Shown: positions 38,629 to 50,165 of the stretch, piece after piece
Layout: each line of letters begins with the position of its first letter
Numbering within the stretch: position 1 is the stretch's first letter
Made by a program: the position numbers and the translations under genes
Notes under the pieces: generated by a model
Database searches by the model: none
What the model saw: only the letters and a program-made list of their open reading frames with translations
What the model was told of the DNA's origin: nothing
Assembly: GCA_902729315.2 (NCBI GenBank)
Contig: LR746276.1
Coordinates: 2,473,669-2,537,668 of the forward strand
Origin: Spirodela intermedia
Lineage: Eukaryota > Streptophyta > Magnoliopsida > Alismatales > Araceae
DNA: 64,000 nt
Direction of reading: 5' to 3'

Positions 38629-38886
38629 TGGAATGAATCTTTGGGGCACTGAGGTGGGATTCATTTAATCTGGTTGTTGTTGTGGGGTTATTATCCCGTG
38701 TGGTGCCATAATCTGGTCTTAAAAATATTTTATTTTTCCATAATCTACGCTTGTCCCAAAGTAAAGACCAATATAGGCGATTTATTTATTTATTTATTTT
38801 TCTTTCAGGAGGGGCCGTTGCCAGTCAACAGCAGATTGAGCTACCAACCGTTGGACATCTACCCTGCTCCACTGCCTCGGTGTTGA
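20559..38886 (+). CDS. FTSH12: FTSH12, chloroplast-envelope AAA+ metalloprotease
   Basis: Nineteen exons join in frame to 1005 aa: 20559-20981, 24759-24943, 25088-25314, 26214-26491, 26906-26983, 27093-27335, 27468-27608, 27745-27912, 28614-28726, 30125-30341, 32264-32335, 33156-33275, 33377-33493, 33692-33868, 34555-34671, 34762-34836, 35163-35270, 38199-38279 and 38809-38886. Length and sequence match plant FTSH12 (about 1000 aa). Exon 1 is GC-rich and encodes a Ser/Arg-rich transit peptide. Hydrophobic spans lie at about 150-170 and 428-445. Walker A is GPPGTGKT (531-538), Walker B FVFVDE (585-590), and the zinc motif HEAGH (767-771), so unlike the FtsHi relatives it should be proteolytically active. 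FTSH12 acts with inactive FtsHi subunits in an inner-envelope complex linked to protein import. Intron 10 appears to begin GC (AAAG, then GCAAGC). Introns 1 and 17 are about 3.8 and 2.9 kb. Confidence 0.95.
20982..24758 (+). other. FTSH12 intron 1, no gene recognised
   Basis: A 3.8-kb intron separating the transit-peptide exon from the rest of FTSH12. A few chance frames of 60-80 codons occur (for example 22801-23010), none with a motif I recognise. No retroelement core was seen. Large first introns of this kind often hold regulatory sequence, but none is evident. Confidence 0.6.
30754..30891 (+). other. Coding-like fragment / possible alternative terminal exon in FTSH12 intron 10
   Basis: Within intron 10 an acceptor-like TTCATTAG is followed by 45 sense codons and a TAG: GHLQSLVDFKNC, FNSENPHTAFELLSLAWELT, RKRPDGLDAFWKK. 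The composition is strongly protein-like and unlike its AT-rich surroundings. The phase (0) matches the exon 10 donor, so splicing to it would give an FTSH12 form ending before the second half of the AAA module and lacking the protease domain. It could equally be a transposed fragment of another gene. I do not recognise the family. Confidence 0.35.
31367..31579. repeat. 50-bp direct repeat, 163 bp apart
   Basis: The segment at 31367-31416 recurs at 31530-31579 with a single mismatch. The shared core begins CGTTGGCAGCTCTCATGTAT. Both copies are inside FTSH12 intron 10, downstream of the coding-like fragment. Such near-identity suggests a recent local duplication. Confidence 0.85.
36345..37600 (+). 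mobile_element. Degenerate Ty3/gypsy retrotransposon fragment in FTSH12 intron 17
   Basis: Broken pieces of a Ty3/gypsy polyprotein appear in the correct order on the plus strand. A gag-like stretch is at about 36445-36600 (KVELPTFND..HSEDFMDLW, then NEVRLVAYKLE, with stops and frame changes). A segment around 37185-37245 (WQHDYVLVHYGKKT) resembles the region after the protease. The conserved reverse-transcriptase leader EEFVRIFPDELPNNLLSIRD continues to IQHVIDWV at about 37448-37530. No LTRs or intact enzyme domains were seen, so it is dead. Its insertion and decay account for much of this 2.9-kb intron. Confidence 0.75.
38548..38626. repeat. (GA)n microsatellite, 79 bp, in FTSH12 intron 18
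   Basis: An uninterrupted AG/GA run between the last two FTSH12 exons (38279 and 38809). Its length makes it a likely highly variable locus. Confidence 0.95.
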
Positions 38887-39605
38887 CCTGATTCCCCAGC
38901 TGCTCGATCATCCTCCAAGAGCAGAGGGCGGGGCAGCGTTTCTGTGCCCAGCCTCTGTTCTTCACCAAGCTGCTCCTGATTCCCTAATTCTCCCCTTCTT
39001 TTATTTCCGGCCAAAAAAGGCATTTTGATCCTATTATTTACGAGAGTAGGACTGCTTTGGAAAGAGGAGGGAACCAGGGGGGATGTTAACGGCAGAAGGG
39101 TATAACTGTAATTTGACGGTTTTTTTATTCGGGTGAATTGAAAATAAAAGGCTTTTTTGATGATGGCTACGAAAAATATGTAATAAATAGGAGGGCTTTT
39201 TGGTTATTCAAAAACCACCAGTATAAGGGTGTAAGTGTAAATTTGACGGGTTTTGAAGCCGCTGCTTTGGCCGTTGACTTGGGGACAAGTACTAGGGGAT
39301 GTAAATTGCCAAATGATAGAAGGGTAAGATGGTGATCTGACGGCTTGATTTTGGGTGAATTAAAAAATAAAAAGTCCTTTCGGTGAGGGCTACGAAAATA
39401 TATCTAACAAATAGGAGAATATTTTGGTTATTAAAAAACATTCCAGGGGGGCGCTGACTAAAGCTGGTTGGCCGGCTATAAAATTTGCAGCTTGGAGTTC
39501 CATATCGATGGCTCCTCTCTCCTTTCTGGGAAGGAAGGGATTCCTTCCCTTTCCCCTGCTTCGTGCGCTCCTTCCCCTTGGCGTGGCATCCTCTCCCCGG
39601 CGGGG
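38887..39605 (+). promoter_or_regulatory. FTSH12 3' end and GT47 gene upstream region with a duplicated block
   Basis: A block of about 122 bp at 39095-39217 (GAAGGGTATAACTG..GACGG..GGGTGAATTGAAAATAAAA) is repeated in diverged form at 39319-39440, with a shorter third match near 39223-39251. The second copy ends about 165 bp before the GT47 ATG. It may be a small non-coding transposon remnant or a promoter duplication. A TATAAAA box lies at 39477-39483, about 125 bp before the ATG, and is a good core promoter candidate. Confidence 0.5.
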
Positions 39606-42600
39606 ATGTCGGAGGGGAGCCGACCCCGCAAGCAGCAGTACCTCAAGCTCCCCACTAGATCCTCCTCCCCCACTGGGGATGGCGCAAAATCCTCTTCTCC
39701 GGCCTTGACGCTGACCCTCGTCTGCAGATCCTTTTTGTCCCCACGGATGCCCCGCCGCCGCCGGCTCCTCATCGCCGCCATGGCCGCGGCGCTCGTACTC
39801 GTCGTTCTCACCCTGCTCTTCCGGCCACGTTTCTTCTCCGTGCCGCGGGAAGCCGCCTCCAAATCCAACGGCTTCTCGGATTCCTCCGCTGCGGCGCCTA
39901 AGGCCAAAATCTATTTGTACGATCTCCCGAGGAAGTTCACCTACGGCGTCGTCGAGAGCTACCTTCTTGCCAGAGTCCCCGCCGCCGCGGTCAGCAAGGA
40001 CGATGGCTCCTTCAGGTACCCCGGTCACCAGCACTCCGCCGAGTGGTGGCTGTTTACCGACCTGCTCCGCCAAGTCCGGCCGGCTACGTCGCCGGTGACC
40101 AGAGTTGACGATCCGGAGGAGGCAGACTTGTTCTACGTCCCTTTCTTCTCTTCGCTCAGCCTAGTGGTGAACCCCATCCGTCCGCTGGGCACGGGCGGTG
40201 CCGCCGTGGCCCCTGTCTACAGTGACGAGGGGATGCAGGAGGATCTGATGCAGTGGCTGGAAGGGCAGGAGTATTGGAAGAGGAACATGGGGAGGGATCA
40301 CGTTTTCATCTGCCAGGACCCCAATGCACTGTACAAGGTGATTGATCGAGTGAAGAAGGGTGTTTTACTGGTGTCGGATTTTGGTAGATTGAGGGATGAC
40401 CAGGCGTCGCTGGTGAAGGATGTGATCCTCCCGTACTCTCACCGGATTAATCCATTCAAAGGGGACATTGGTGTCGAGGGGAGGAAATGTCTGCTCTTCT
40501 TCATGGGCAACCGGTACAGGAAGGAGGTGACCTTTCATCCTTGCATTTCTTCTTGTTGCCTTTCTTTTACTTCTAAAACATGCACGGTTGCTTTTTCTTT
40601 CCTCTTCCTCTAGCTTTAATAAAGGCGGATAAATGGAAATGTTTTGAGAACTGAAATTCTCGTCCTCGTATCCTGGACTCTAGGCTGCCTTTTCGTTTCT
40701 TTTTCATGTACACTAAATCTTACCAAAAAACGGTAGCATATAGACTTTTCATCTTCCTTTGGCAACAAGGAAATAAATGGTTAGGGAGGGAAGTACTTGG
40801 GCCTATCATCCTGGTTGATCATAGCTGTATGGAAAGTATAGCAAAAACCGTGGGGGGTTACCGCCATGGACCAGAGCTTATTTATTCTTTTCTGAAACAA
40901 TTGACCATTTGTCTTCATTCATCATCCTTGTTGTGAGTCTTATGTTCGAGTACTACTGCATTTTTTTATATATTTATATATTTATATACTTCATTCCTAA
41001 TGCAACATTATTATTATTTTTAGGGAGGGAAAGTTCGTGACACGCTCTTTCAGGTGTTAGAGGGTGAAGAAGATGTGGTTATAAAACATGGGACTCAGTC
41101 GCGAGAGAGTCGGCGCATGGCAACACAGGGGATGCACTCATCCAAGTTCTGTTTACATCCTGCTGGAGACACCCCTTCAGCTTGTAGGCTTTTTGATGCT
41201 ATTGTTAGTCTTTGTGTCCCTGTGATTGTCAGTGACGATATTGAGTTACCTTTTGAGGATGTGTTAGACTACAGAAAAATTGCCATATTTTTAGATACTA
41301 AATTATCTGTGAAGCCTGGGTATTTAACCAAGCATTTGAGGAACATAAAGACGGAAAGAATTCTGGAATACCAGCGGGAGCTTAAATCTGTAAGGGAACC
41401 TTCATTACTAGCTCTCTTACCCTCTCCATATTTCTTGTTTATTACAATCCCTACGAATGCTGGTTAAAAAAATTACAATCAGTGTTGTCTTTTTTGGTGA
41501 AATTGTGTATATTTTTTGAATAGTCCAGCTAATTCTGTAACATCCTGTCAATATTGGTTTTAAGTTGTGTTTTTTTTCCATGTTTCTTTGTAATTGATGA
41601 ATCTGAGTCATTGTTCAGGGATAATGCAAAGCTTTTAGCAAAAATCTACCTGATCCAAACAGTCATATACATGGTAGTTATTAGAAACATTGGAGTTCAT
41701 GAGATTGAATTTCTCTCTTCTCTGAGAAAGAGTATCTTTGTGATATTTGGGGCTGGAAGGTCTGTCTAGATATTCTTTCTGATGCCGTTGCTTTGCTGAG
41801 AAAAAGATTCAAATATTTCGCTTGGACATGGGGATTTTATTTCCTATAAAATTAAAATAAATTCAAACTGTGGAATATTTTTATTCTTTCTGATGCGTGC
41901 ACAGCTGATGAATATTTCTGTGGAATGAAGCTAAATGAATATCTCCCTGAAAAAGTATAAAGAATGGTAAAAGGTCGCATATCATCAGCTGTGCACGCAT
42001 AATGGCTGCTTACATTTTAGTCAGGTCAAAAAGAACTTGTTTAACTATTTGGCGGATTGCAGCCATTGGGGTGGATATCACATAATTCATGTTGCTTTTT
42101 CCTAGGGACCCCAGTATTCCCATTTTTTTTTCACTTTCATGTGTCAATGCAGTCGTTTTAGTGCGTTAGTTCCAGCATTAAACATAGGTTGTCTAATCTG
42201 TAAGTTTGATAGACTTCAAGTCTGAAATGGTTGGCACCGGACCAAAGACTTCATCATTCCCCTCGCTTGTTCGTTGAAGTCTAGAAGGACATTCAGAATA
42301 GCAATATTGTAAATCTTGAGGAAAGTTAAAGGGTTTAGAGGTGAAATTCTATCTGTTGAATGTAGGCTTACGTCGTCTCCCACTCTAAATATTCTGTTTG
42401 CTATGTGATCTTCAGCTTTTGAAATTCCGGATAAAACACAGATAAATGTTGAAATAATACTTTTAATTCTATTCCTGTAACGGCGTAGCAAGGAAGGGAG
42501 AACAACTTTTGAATTTTGCTTTTGTCCTGGTTGATCAGGTGTTGGTAAGTTGAGTTGGCTTTTCTGAAAGTCTTGATCGGGTGAGTTGGTATAGTTCCGA

Positions 42601-42972
42601 ATCGTTTCTTTGGGGCTTGCATTAACTGATGTTTTTGTTTTGTTTTTCATCATCTAATTCTTTCGTCTCTACTAATTATTTTTGCACCTGTATGAGAGTA
42701 TTATTCTCTGATGCTCTGTGGAATCAGATAATCTGCTAGGAGTTGTGTCTGATTGACATCAATGACTCAAAATATATTTTCTTCCTTTTCACTCCTAATT
42801 TTACTTTCAGGTGAGTCGGTATTTTGAATACGAATATCCAAATGGAACAGTAAACGAAATATGGCGACAAGTCTCTGCGAAGCTTCCTCTGATCAGGCTC
42901 ATGATCAATCGTGACAAGCGGCTGGTTGAAAGATCACCTGGTTCAGGCACGTCCTGTATTACTTCTGGCTAG
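39606..42972 (+). CDS. ARAD1: GT47 exostosin-domain glycosyltransferase, ARAD1-like
   Basis: Three exons (39606-40526, 41024-41389, 42811-42972) join in frame to 482 aa. I start at the ATG at 39606; the frame is open upstream only from a TTG, and a second Met (39747, MPRRRRLL) just before the membrane span is an alternative. Residues 54-72 ([19 protein letters not shown]) form a signal anchor after an Arg cluster, giving a type II Golgi protein. The exostosin domain runs from [15 protein letters not shown] through [49 protein letters not shown] and [16 protein letters not shown]-like motifs to [15 protein letters not shown]. It closely follows ARAD1-type enzymes, which are implicated in adding arabinose to pectic arabinan. 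Donor and acceptor specificity cannot be read from sequence, and it could be a paralogue in the same GT47 clade. Exon 1 is GC-rich; exons 2-3 are not. Confidence 0.9.
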
Positions 42973-44440
42973 AGCCACACACTTGTTATCTACTGGTTGG
43001 TTCGGAGCTGTGACCCAAAGCGTCATTGCCTCTCATAGTTCCGGAGTCATCTTGGAACATTCCACCCCGCAAAGGAAAAGTCTCACCAGAATAACACTAC
43101 ACAGTTGTCTTATAGCTGGGTTATATTATTTTTCTGCTTTTGACTTCTTGGTGGTCTCCTCCCTGAGCCTATAATTCTCCATAGGTTAGAACGTAGATAT
43201 CAGAGTTGAAATCATACCTTTTACCCTTTTTCATTTTGCACAGAGATTTGCTGTAATGCGCAGAGCTTTTGGTTCATTTTTCCATTGCTTCAGGTTATTA
43301 TAACCGTTGGTGGTGTGTTTTAGCTGCTTCTGCTGGTCAGAGAGCCGTGATCTGTGCCTTGTCTGCTTTTCTGTGCTGCTAGAAGGCGCAACTATTGCCT
43401 TTGGCTATGAGGTGTGAAAAGGTGGTCTTGCTCCTCCTCTCCTTTTAAAAGAGTCAGGTGCAACAGCTGGGAATCATGGGACATGGAGTGGTTAGAGGAT
43501 GCCTCCGAGATATTTCAAGTGTACAAGAAGAAAATAACACTGTGTGCTCAATCATGGGGAGATGAGAAGAAACGGGCATCCTGGTTGTGCCCTCTTCTTA
43601 GTAGTAGTGTTCATTATAGCCATTCAACCTCAGCTTGGCAGAATTATGGAACGGGTAAGAATGGAATTATTTAATACCACTATTAATCACAAGGCCATCT
43701 TCCGCTCAAGAAAGTTCTCTATGTCGTTTGGCTTAAGTTCTTCACTTGTAGAAGTTGATCTTGATTCATTTGCATCTAAATTTAGTATGTTTTTATTGTT
43801 GTGGTGGTATTAACAGTATATTTATGATTATGACTAATATAAATTATATAACATAGACGTTAATAGGGGAAATAAAAATATTGTCTCCTTTGTCTCTCTT
43901 ATCCAATAGGTATAAAGTGGAAGAAAGTACACACTGTACAATGAAATCCAATTTGGTAAGTGTGAGATGAGCAAGAGATGATCTTTTTGCCCATCTCTTT
44001 CTTACACTCACCACTTTGGATGTACTTTTGTTTTATGAACATGTGTCAGCAAGAGATGATGATCTAGTATTCGGTAGAGGAGGAAATATTTAATTCCCTC
44101 TCCATCTCTATAATTATAGGAATAAAAAAACGGGTGACTTGTGCCCATTAAGGCAGCCATTGCTTTATTCAATTGAGGACAAGTAATTAAGAGTCTCTTC
44201 AGCAAGGAAGGCCTTTAATGGTATCTTAGTTAAATTAAAGTTACACAAGAATGATGATTTCAAGTTATCTATTTCTATATAGTGGTAGCATAAATAACAG
44301 CTGGTGATTTAGTGTTTGTCAACATCTATGTTACATAGATGTATTGTAAAACTGATTGACAAGAGGTCGAACATTTGAATCTAAGAAATTATTTTTGGTG
44401 GTGATTAAGTGATAGTCATGATGTGTAATGTGCTATACAT
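42973..44440 (+). other. GT47 3' UTR and AT-rich spacer
   Basis: The first few hundred bases after the stop codon are presumably 3' UTR. Short open frames here have no recognisable content. From about 43.8 kb the composition becomes strongly AT-rich and the duplicated region begins. Confidence 0.5.
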
Positions 44441-46250
44441 TTTACAAAATAGTCATCAATGAGTGGTCTGATTTCAAGTCCATTTTGAATTTCTCTGATG
44501 CATCTTTTTTAATTTATTTCATAGAGATAACAAGTTTCAACCAGTGTTCTCTTCAAAGAAGGTGACCCTTGCTTTTGGTGCCCACACATAATGTTCAGTG
44601 TGAATCCCAACTAGAATAGTGACACTAATTTAAACGTTAATATCAAGTTGGATTTTTTTTAATGCTAAATCTGATTTTATGTCATGAAGACTAAATATCT
44701 TGTCTTCATATTGTCACCACTTTTTTAGTAATTCTTATTTTCTTTCAGTCTTGATTTCTTTGATGTTCATATTAGTTTAAAATCAATTGGTGATAATAAT
44801 ACTTTAAAATCCGCACCCAACTGGTGATTTTATGTAATTTTTTTTTGAATACCTTGGTTATTGTATGCTTGTTACCATCATCCAAAAACCTTTTATTAAA
44901 TGGTATATTTTTCATAACAAACTACTTTGGGAAAAGAATTAGATATGATTCATGTGATATAAATATTACTTCCTCTTTTGTAAATGCAAAGGTCAGGAGA
45001 GTGTGCATTTAAATGATTTGGTGGCTATATTTTTATTGTGTTTACCCACTCATTCAGCTAACTTGGTATGATTAGCTTCAAAAATAATTATTCTAAATAT
45101 TTGACAAGGAATATATGCATAAATGTCTAAATACTCCATTGCCTAGTCAGTCTTACTAATAGAAACCATTACTTAACATTAGAAATTGTCTTTAAATGAC
45201 GTGAATAGTTAATGTGAGTAATTTTTTATCATCCTAAGAATTTAATTATAGAAATTGTGACTTAATATTCATTGATTTCATTAAGAGATGCTGGAAGGGG
45301 TTGATTGGTTTTTATTTTTTGGTTGTGCTATCTTTGTTGTGTTCTTCAAGGGCAAGGGAGAAGCATCCTTTAGACAATTTTTTCAAGATATTTTGATAGG
45401 ATTCAGCACTGGTTAAAGTTTCAGGAGAGAAGGCAATCAATAGAGATCTAAAAATAATTAAACTTCAATGACTTGACATTTTTTACTCTAGGTACTAGAT
45501 CATAGAGTTTTAATCACTAACTTCTATGCATTATATCCAATCATTTAAACCATTATCTTTGATAGTCAGATACCTGAGTTTTGGGAAAAGGAAAGGGGAT
45601 GGTAGAAAGAGAAGGAAGAGAAAAGGGATAGAGAGAATAGTAAGTGTTAGGGAAAAGAGGATGGTAGTAAACCAGAGTCATGTTTGGACAGAAAAAAAAG
45701 AAGATTTGTAATAGTCTTGGACAATCATTAGAGATGCACTTATGCCATCAGATTAGGTGGTTCTGATTGGCTTTGTTTCAATTCCTTGGACAGCCTAGAG
45801 TTTGGCATTAGAATAAGCAGTCTGATTTCCTTTCAATGAGAGAAGACCCATCAGCCTCTCACTAGATGGACCATCTTGGATGAGATGCTGCCTAATCTGT
45901 TAGAATATTCCCACTACTCACATTTACTGACATGTTCATCTTTATGTGCTATTAGTAAATATTTCCAAAGTGAAACATGTATAAGTCTTTACAAATGTTA
46001 CCAATGTTTTTCTATTTTTTCTATCATTCCTACTCTTAGGTCGTCACTCTCATAGTTCATTTGAGAAAACTATCTCGGAAAAGATAAAGTATATGAAAAA
46101 TAAGAAAAATCTTTTTATGATAAGATGGATTTCTAACAATGAAATAGGGTTCAATTTCTATATTGAAAAAATGTTGGGGAATATATTATTGATAGTAATC
46201 ATCAAGCTGTGACAATTGGGAAAGTGGTCAAAGAGGCACATGCTTTTACT

Positions 46251-46317
<67 letters not shown>

Positions 46318-48150
46318 CCCCCATTTCTCTATCTCACATACACATGGATATAGACATATTTCCTACTTTGTGTACTCACTACTGCTCACACAGCCACCAT
46401 TTAGGTAATGCTGTAGTTTGGTATGGTACCCATTTATTTCCTACATTCAAACACATTTCTTACTTTGTGCACTTGTAAATGACTACTATGTTGAGTTATG
46501 GCTTGAAAGAAGATTTTGATGATGAATGGATGAGAAATTTTGTACAATTACTCCTGATATGAAATCATGAAATTAATAATAGTATTAGATTACAAGTTGG
46601 CTAAGAAAAAAGCTTTTATGATAACTATATGTATTGAACGGTATTATAATAATGTCACATGATATAAAAGGGATCAAATATCTTGACTATAGAAAATATC
46701 TTGAATCAACACAATTTTTCCAAAAGATAGAAACACTAAAGATTTACAAACCTATATCATCCTATGTGAGAATCTTAATATTTAGATTTTGTTTATCAAA
46801 TGGCTTCACTAATCCAAGTGTATAATCAATAAAAAGTTCTTTGAATGAGGAGTCAATATAATAAACCCTATATAAAATTTTCAACGTACTTGATCAATAT
46901 TGATTTTACAAGTTTTACGTGAATTTATGAAGTTCAAAATACAAAACTGGAATATGAGAGAGTTAAGATCATTTAGATGACTTTATGACTGAAGAGGCCC
47001 AAGATCATAAAGAACTTTCTTACTTCATTCTAGATCACTCGTAGGAAAAAAGTTAGAAGATTCAAGATGCATGAAGCAAAGAGAGAATGAGAATAATGTT
47101 CCTCAATCTCTCACTCATTCATATTTCAATCTTAGAAGGATTGTCACCCTTGAGTGAAAGTTACTCTAAAACCCATTTCTCACTCAAGCATCAATAAAAC
47201 AAAGGAAAAATTCAAACACACATATATTGATATGATGCTCATACAGTACACTCATGCGATTAATTATATTTACTATCATATGAGTGCTTGTGATGTGCTT
47301 AGCTTCTGTAATAACACCTATGGTGTGCGAGATAATTTGATAATTAGCTTAATGAGCTATTAAGAAATGGATTATTGTAAGGCATCATCAGTTGGCTGAC
47401 CAAATAAACAATAGAATGCATCATAATCTGCATCTATCCCCATCAAGAGTTACTTCTTCATCAAATAATCAGCCTTACGTTCATAACACCTTGCTAACTT
47501 CTGAAACTAGTTATGATGATAAGAATTCAATTAAATTATTTTTTTATATCCTAAGGAACTTCTATTATAAACTAATAGAGTAATTACAATGAAAGGTGGC
47601 AGAAGGCCCTAGTTGCTTTTTCCTAGCTTCCTAAACTCTTGTTTTGTACTAGATTTCTTGTGTTCTACTGGAGCATGAGAGAGGCATCCTAAAGATGAAT
47701 GATTATTACAATAGGGAATATGGAAACCATAATGCTTGACTTCAAGGTTAGGACTGAACACTTATTTTAGATTGAGAAAAAATAGCAATCATGAGAGATC
47801 TTGAAAAAAATCCTTAAATGATTTAAATTGATTTAAAAAACTATGGACCCTAGCATTTGTAGGAGGAAAATAAAAGGAGGTAGGATATTGTGGGCATAAA
47901 AAAGATAGTTAGGTAATCTAGATGAGAGCCACATTAGAATTGAAGAAAGAAATCATTCATGTTTGCCAATAGATTGGCCTGTGTAATGGGCTATATTGAA
48001 AACATCTCTCTACATTTAGGATTACCTTACACTTTACGCCTCTTCTATCTCCCTAAGAGAAGATTAATCTAGCTTTCCACCTTTTCAATTAATCGAGATC
48101 TTCCGTGCAATATCCATCCCCATTGAGAGCTAGAGATGAGATTTAGTGAA
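44440..48150. repeat. Diverged copy of the right-hand duplicated unit, NF-YC body missing
   Basis: Three blocks recur further right. About 44440-45280 matches 53350-54060 (shared: GTGAATCCCAACTAGAATAG). About 45870-47770 matches 58020-59700 (shared: GAGATGCTGCCTAATC; AGAGGCATCCTAAAGATGAA). About 47770-48150 matches 54240-54570 and 59700-60120, the upstream flank of the NF-YC-like copies (TCTTCTATCTCCCT.AGAGA). After 48150 the match stops and no NF-YC exon follows, so the gene body was deleted or never copied. No functional gene was seen. Confidence 0.75.
46255..46314. repeat. (CT)14 followed by (AT)16
   Basis: A compound microsatellite: CT repeats at 46255-46282 run directly into AT repeats at 46283-46314. 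The matching place in the paralogous block (58375-58399) has only the CT part, so the AT expansion is specific to this copy. Confidence 0.9.
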
Positions 48151-49659
48151 TCATAGTCACATCAATAGGACTATGATGTGACCAAATCATTGTATAGTAA
48201 AATATGTAAATTTAAAATTTATAAAATTATAAATACTAATTTAAATTTTTTAGAAGTATTTTAATAAAATAAATCAACTATAATTTGATAAAAGGTTTAA
48301 AAAATATTAAAAATTTACAAGTCAATTATAGGTATGTAAGATAATATTATATAAAAGTTGAAAGTTTTCACTGAAGAATAAAATTTGTTATAAATTTTAG
48401 ACAATGATGAAGAGAAAATCTATTTAATTTTTTTAAGAAAAGATAATTTAGGTGTCAATGTCATGATGACATTATCATCCTCACAAATATAATTTGGAGG
48501 CATATACAATTCTATTAGGCGATTCTTATGTAAATGATTGTAGACGATTGAATTGATCAAATTAAGATTTATAAAAAATTAGAAGAATAATAATTGATAA
48601 AGAAAAGTTTCAAAACTTGAAATCATAAAAAATATCACTGATAAATAAAAAATAATTTTCAAATAGAAAAATAGTGGATGTCACTCAATAGAGCAAAAGT
48701 TTAGCAGTGTTCAGATCTTCAATGATTGTCACTTAGCAAGCATGAATTAGGCTGGTGGAATGTGTCTTTGGGAACTTTATCCTCAAGTTTGCATAACAAG
48801 AGGAGGCTCTTTATTCTATTTGATATGCTTTGAGGAGACAACAACTTGTCTATAGGTAGTTTGCCCTATTATCAATGATGACATATTCATTGATTAAGTG
48901 AAAATAATTTTCTCTATAAATTTATAATATTTTTATCCATAATCCTTTGTTAGTTGGTAATGATGCTCAAGAAACCCTAAGGCTTGATCATTTTTAGAGT
49001 TGAAGATATTTTTGTTGATGATCAAGCAATCCTAAGGCTTGATCATTGACTTTTAAAAAATTCACAATTTAATTAAATAAAATATTAATTTTAGCTTTGG
49101 TGGGATTCAAACTCTCATTAATCATTCGGCTGCATAGAGAGAGTATGTGAATTACCCACATACCTTTGACCCAATGTTGTTGTTAAAGCTAGTTTTTTAT
49201 GTTTTAATTAGTTTTATTATTTTATTTTATTTTTTTAACTTGTAGAATAAATATAGGATATATTATTAATTTTAGATGCTTGAAGTTAAAATATTTAACT
49301 TAATTTTAGATTATTTAAAAATAAAGAATAAAATATAAAACAAATAATTTGCCAAAGCAAGTCAGCACTTGATAGCTAACCTAGAGGGGTACTATGGTTG
49401 AGTGTGTAGACCTAGACCAAGGGAGCCACAACTTGGGCTTGAGTGGTGAAGGACTCGTTCTACACATGTGTGTATTACTCTCCTACCACATCTCAATTGC
49501 CAACTAGTCGTGGAGCAAGGAGCATCCATACACACGTGTGCATGTGAGGGCAGATCACCTTTTTGCCTTTTCCCAAGACAATCCTAGGTATTATTTTATT
49601 TTGGGAGAAGAGATCTCTTATGAGAGACATTAAGAGAAGAGAGTTGAATGTCACCACAA

Positions 49660-49810
49660 AGAGAATTCACCACATGGTGTGTGAATTCTCGAACATTCAT
49701 GATTGACCCCATGTGTGGTGACATTCATGATCATTGAACTCATTAAAACAATGTGGTGACATTCATGATTGACCCCATGTGTGTGAATTCTCGAGCACAC
49801 ATTCATCTAA
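49660..49810. repeat. Interleaved short direct repeats
   Basis: Three modules are shuffled and repeated here: GTGTGAATTCTCGA, ACATTCATGATTGACCCCAT and TGTGGTGACATTCATGAT. Each occurs two or three times within 150 bp. This looks like replication slippage or repeated repair in a short region. Confidence 0.7.
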
Positions 49811-49854
49811 AAATAATGAACACTGTGAAAATGAGTTGATTGCATTTATCTCTT

Positions 49855-50165
49855 TCTTTATTATTGTCTTATTTCTCTCTCTCACTTTCTCTTGAGACCT
49901 CTTGTTATCTCTTTGTCTCATGTGAGATTTCTCTCTTTCTCTCCTTCTCTCTTAATCGATCTCCTTCTCTTTCTCTCCATCAATTGATCTCTCCCTCTTT
50001 TTCCTTCTCTCTCCCTCTCTCTCTTGTGAGACCTCTCTCTACATCTCACGTGAGATTTTCTCCTCTCTTCTCTCTCTGGCGAGACCTTTCTCTCTCTCCA
50101 CTTCACATGAGATTTCTTCCTCTCTCTTCTCTTTCTCTTCTCTCTCTCTTTTCCTCCTTTTTCTC
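49855..50165. repeat. CT-rich minisatellite-like tract
   Basis: About 310 bp of CT-rich sequence contains at least three diverged copies of a longer unit. Each has a GAGACCTCT-like block followed 20-30 bases later by CATGTGAGATTT or CACGTGAGATTT (near 49893, 50027 and 50077). The long Ser/Leu open frame across it is a by-product of the CT bias, not a gene. Confidence 0.7.
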
